A DNA stretch of 64,000 bases from assembly GCA_002633005.1 (NCBI GenBank), contig NMRA01000414.1:337799-401798 (forward strand), read 5' to 3'. This stretch comes from Phoronis australis (taxonomy: Eukaryota > Phoronida > Phoronidae). The notes under the pieces are model-generated. The model was not told where the DNA came from, ran no database searches, and worked only from the letters and a program-made list of their open reading frames with translations. Position 1 is the stretch's first letter. Each line of letters begins with the position of its first letter. A program made the position numbers and the translations under genes. This document shows, one piece after another, positions 61,901-64,000 of the stretch.

Positions 61901-63558
61901 TCTCCCAGAGGTCATTGAGAAAACACTAAGTCATTATGATACAGTTCATAATAAATCAGTTTAAACTAACACTCGGAATACTCCATAACATACACAGAGT
62001 TTAAACAACAAGACTATAGAGAAGTACAGTAAATACGACGGGAAAGAGTTAAGCAACTAACCCTCGATGAAAATCACCATTTGTCAGACATCTTCCACCA
62101 AATGTTGTGCTCATAGCTTACCAAGTTGCATGTTAAAGTAGGCGCACACAAAGCTTCATGGGTTTTGCATACTTGGCACTCAACAATTGTTGCATCAAGT
62201 GCAATGCTAGGGTTAATGCTACTTTGGCCACGTCAAGGAGTGATACTGCTGTGACAGATTTCCTTCGTAATGCATATTTTTTTACACGCACAGCCAAAGC
62301 GTCAGTATGTGTGTGGAGTATGTGTTGCTTGTTTACATCTCACAGAACATGCGCACTAACATTCTCACAATACGGCTATTTTTCGTGTGAAAAGTTGACC
62401 GATCACATGAAGATTGCTGCATTTAGAAGGCAGGGTTTGAGGCAATGTCGCGTGCAAACTAAGCTTTGTCATATATCCATGGCCATGTGTATTCTGGCGC
62501 CTTGCAGTTGCTGCTTCGTGTTTGGTTAGCATTAGAAAGAGTCCTGCTTGAGAGTGATTATTAATTTTAATCCAGTAATTGAAGTTTGCAATAAATCAAA
62601 CATGGTATGCAAGTTATTGTTACCTGCGATGGAGATGGTAAGAAAGACTGAACCCCTGTTTGAGTGTCTGTCCGACAAGACGTATGACTCTGTATTCGTG
62701 GAGGAGAGTTCAATGTATCCTCTTCGCTGTTGTCCAGTGAAGGCAGTGTTGGTAAAGGTGGTAACTCACGAACGGCAGTTCTACGCCTGCAAACATCAAT
62801 CTTTAAAGCCAAATATTAAACAAAATTAAGTGGCCGTTAAATCAGCCTATACCTGATCATTCTCCCTCACAGGCCACGAGACCTTCTCAATAATAATAGT
62901 GCTTTTCGGAATACTACAATCTTTTTTCATGCATCGTAATTTTGTTCTTACATACATGTTTTCTCATCGTTGGAACACTGTACCAAGCATATTTGGAACG
63001 AGGCACATGTCACTTGTCAAAAAAAATTTGTTCGCAAGAACATGTCTACAGTGTATGAAAAAAGAAAAATGATTTATTTTGCCTTTTAATAATAACATCC
63101 TGAGGGAAGAACGCTCTCTATCTTAATTGGCAACGGCACATTCTGAAAATCAATCTAAGTGCAAAACTGCGTCAAAATTTAGAAAAATCTACTCAGTGCC
63201 AAGATCAGTGTATGGGCAAAAACCAAATGCACGCAGGACTTTACCACACCATTGAATCGAAATGCACACACAAAAAGGGAAATATCACCCCATTTTGAAT
63301 CGTGCAGCCAGCTGACTTATAAGAGGTGAAAAGTGTTGACATTCTGAGCTTCTGCGTGGACTTCAGCAACTTCATTAACCAATAGAAACCCTTATGTTAC
63401 CTTGAAGTCGGTTCCACTTCAGTAACCACAGGTGGCGCTGAAGTATCAGTGGATTCCTCTGCACACTTTTGACTCTTCTCTATTTTACGGGCATAGTTCA
63501 GTATACCACCTTTAGCAACCTTTGACCCGTCTTCAAGCTTTTGCGTCTGTATTCCAAT
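55919..63558 (-). CDS. REV1: DNA repair protein REV1, C-terminal part (5' end outside window)
   Basis: Eight in-phase exons: 63401-63558, 62624-62786, 61195-61401, 59865-60053, 59018-59101, 57509-57644, 56959-57061, 55919-56048; 389 aa. In window numbering there are two ubiquitin-binding motifs, LDPEVLKELPADIREQV (108-124, core L116-P117) and IDPSCFEALPNDLQEEL (177-193, core L185-P186). Each follows an SPSQ or SFSQ exon end. The REV1 C-terminal four-helix domain runs from about 296 (SLADVKHLLLDW) to YGSKLKFLSEV at the end. REV1 is a Y-family dCMP transferase and scaffold for translesion synthesis. The UBMs bind ubiquitinated PCNA and the C-terminal domain recruits Pol eta/iota/kappa and REV7. 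The BRCT and polymerase domains must lie beyond 64000. An RGRP AT-hook core (242-245) sits in the linker after UBM2. Length and order match vertebrate REV1. Confidence 0.94.
56256..56728. mobile_element. Foldback element with long imperfect TIRs
   Basis: The left arm begins GGTAAAAAACGAGAAAAA and continues through GGAGAC, AATTAGTT, TTTCAAGCCTGCAGCTCAGG to CCCTTGATCACATGA. The right arm is its diverged reverse complement, ending TTTTTCTCGTTTTTTACC. The arms are at least 90 bp and perhaps 130. No transposase is present. It lies in the last REV1 intron. Confidence 0.85.
56811..56866. repeat. Fragment of the 33512 MITE family
   Basis: CTCTCACCAATCCGAACACAATATGGC followed by AGTGAAATTTTATTT matches the left end of the 33512 element with a few changes. 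It lies close to the foldback element and about 95 bp 3' (minus strand) of REV1 exon 56959-57061. Confidence 0.6.
58853..59004. mobile_element. Short MITE abutting a REV1 splice donor
   Basis: The TIRs are GGGTAGAGTTCAGTA at the left and TACTGAACCCTACCC at the right (one mismatch). The interior contains an internal palindrome, CTAGAAAAATCTAG. The right end lies 13 bp from the REV1 exon edge at 59018. Related to 49547-49682. Confidence 0.8.
61617..61795. repeat. Dispersed repeat, copy 2 (pair with 48692)
   Basis: Same order of blocks as 48692-48880, including AGAAATATTTTCTG, TTGTAAAATTTAACTG, A-rich AGAGGAAA units and CCTCTTAAATGAGGAATTTCC. It lies in the REV1 intron between exons 61195-61401 and 62624-62786. 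Confidence 0.65.
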
Positions 63559-63849
63559 CTGGCAGAAGATGTGAACAATTATTTTCAGAAAGATAATTAC
63601 TATTCTTGAGTTGTCCAGCTGAAATTAGCATAAAGCAAAACTGTGTTGACTGCAGAAATGCAAATTTCAAAATCAGTTAACAGTAAAGTTCACACTATCA
63701 ACCAAAAAGATGCTAATTATGGATAACTGCGACAACAGTATTTTGTTAGGTACAGATACAGACAAGAGCAACGCAGAGCGTTGAAATGCGCCCACAATTG
63801 CACCGCATACGGTATCCTTCTAGGGTTGTTTATTGGTATCATAAAGTGG

Positions 63850-63862
63850 CCAGTAGAGGGCA
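63850..63862 (+). promoter_or_regulatory. CTCF-like motif
   Basis: CCAGTAGAGGGCA fits the CTCF core CCASYAGRKGGCR at every position. It is a lone match within REV1, upstream of the first visible exon, and could be chance. Confidence 0.35.
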
Positions 63863-64000
63863 TATATGTAGTATGTTGTACTTAGCAAAATGGAAAGGCA
63901 TGGTCATTGTCTCCTCAATAGGCTAGGGGCAAAATGTGAGTAATCTTCATAATACAAGCACATCCTATACACCAGTTGCTTAAAGCACCACAGAAACATA

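Overview
This window is nuclear DNA from an animal. It holds intron-rich genes with GT-AG splice sites, a Pol III tRNA gene, a tRNA-derived SINE, MITE-like elements and microsatellites, and no operons. The lineage cannot be fixed from the sequence. AT-rich DNA, introns of mostly 0.1-3.5 kb, and clear orthologues of WRAP73, TPRG1L and REV1 suggest an invertebrate bilaterian, such as a marine deuterostome or spiralian. I read exons by hand, requiring splice sites, matching phases and homology to agree. Five protein-coding genes result, and all other long ORFs look like shadows.

Layout. 1-7.5 kb: mostly featureless, with one tRNA-Leu(CAG) on the minus strand at 2667-2749. 7.56-9.86 kb (+): a three-exon receptor-transporting-protein-like 3CxxC zinc protein of 160 aa. 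9.9-14.5 kb: no gene seen. 15.1-30.8 kb (-): an 18-exon gene for a 947-aa protein with an AT-hook and 17 C2H2 fingers. Its introns hold a palindromic MITE, a 1-kb tandem array carrying CTCF-like motifs, a SINE and several minisatellites. 30.9-40.1 kb (+): WRAP73, 12 exons, a WD-repeat protein of centriolar satellites and spindle poles. 43.5-52.9 kb (-): a TPRG1L-like hSac2-domain gene with 4 exons. 55.9-63.6 kb (-): the 3' part of REV1, 8 exons, covering the ubiquitin-binding motifs and the C-terminal interaction domain. The BRCT and polymerase parts lie beyond 64000.

Gene arrangement. The zinc-finger gene and WRAP73 are head to head with start codons only 86 bp apart, so they probably share a bidirectional promoter. 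WRAP73 and TPRG1L are tail to tail with facing polyadenylation signals, the same order and orientation I recall for human 1p36.32. Apart from this, the genes do not form an obvious functional pathway.

Cautions. WRAP73 exon 1 contains an apparent one-base insertion (G run at 30960-30963). Two isolated N bases (2819 and 21407) indicate imperfect consensus. I found no novel multi-gene system. The best leads are the CTCF-motif repeat array, the conserved WRAP73-TPRG1L pair, the tight divergent promoter, the invertebrate RTP-like gene and an RGRP AT-hook core in REV1.
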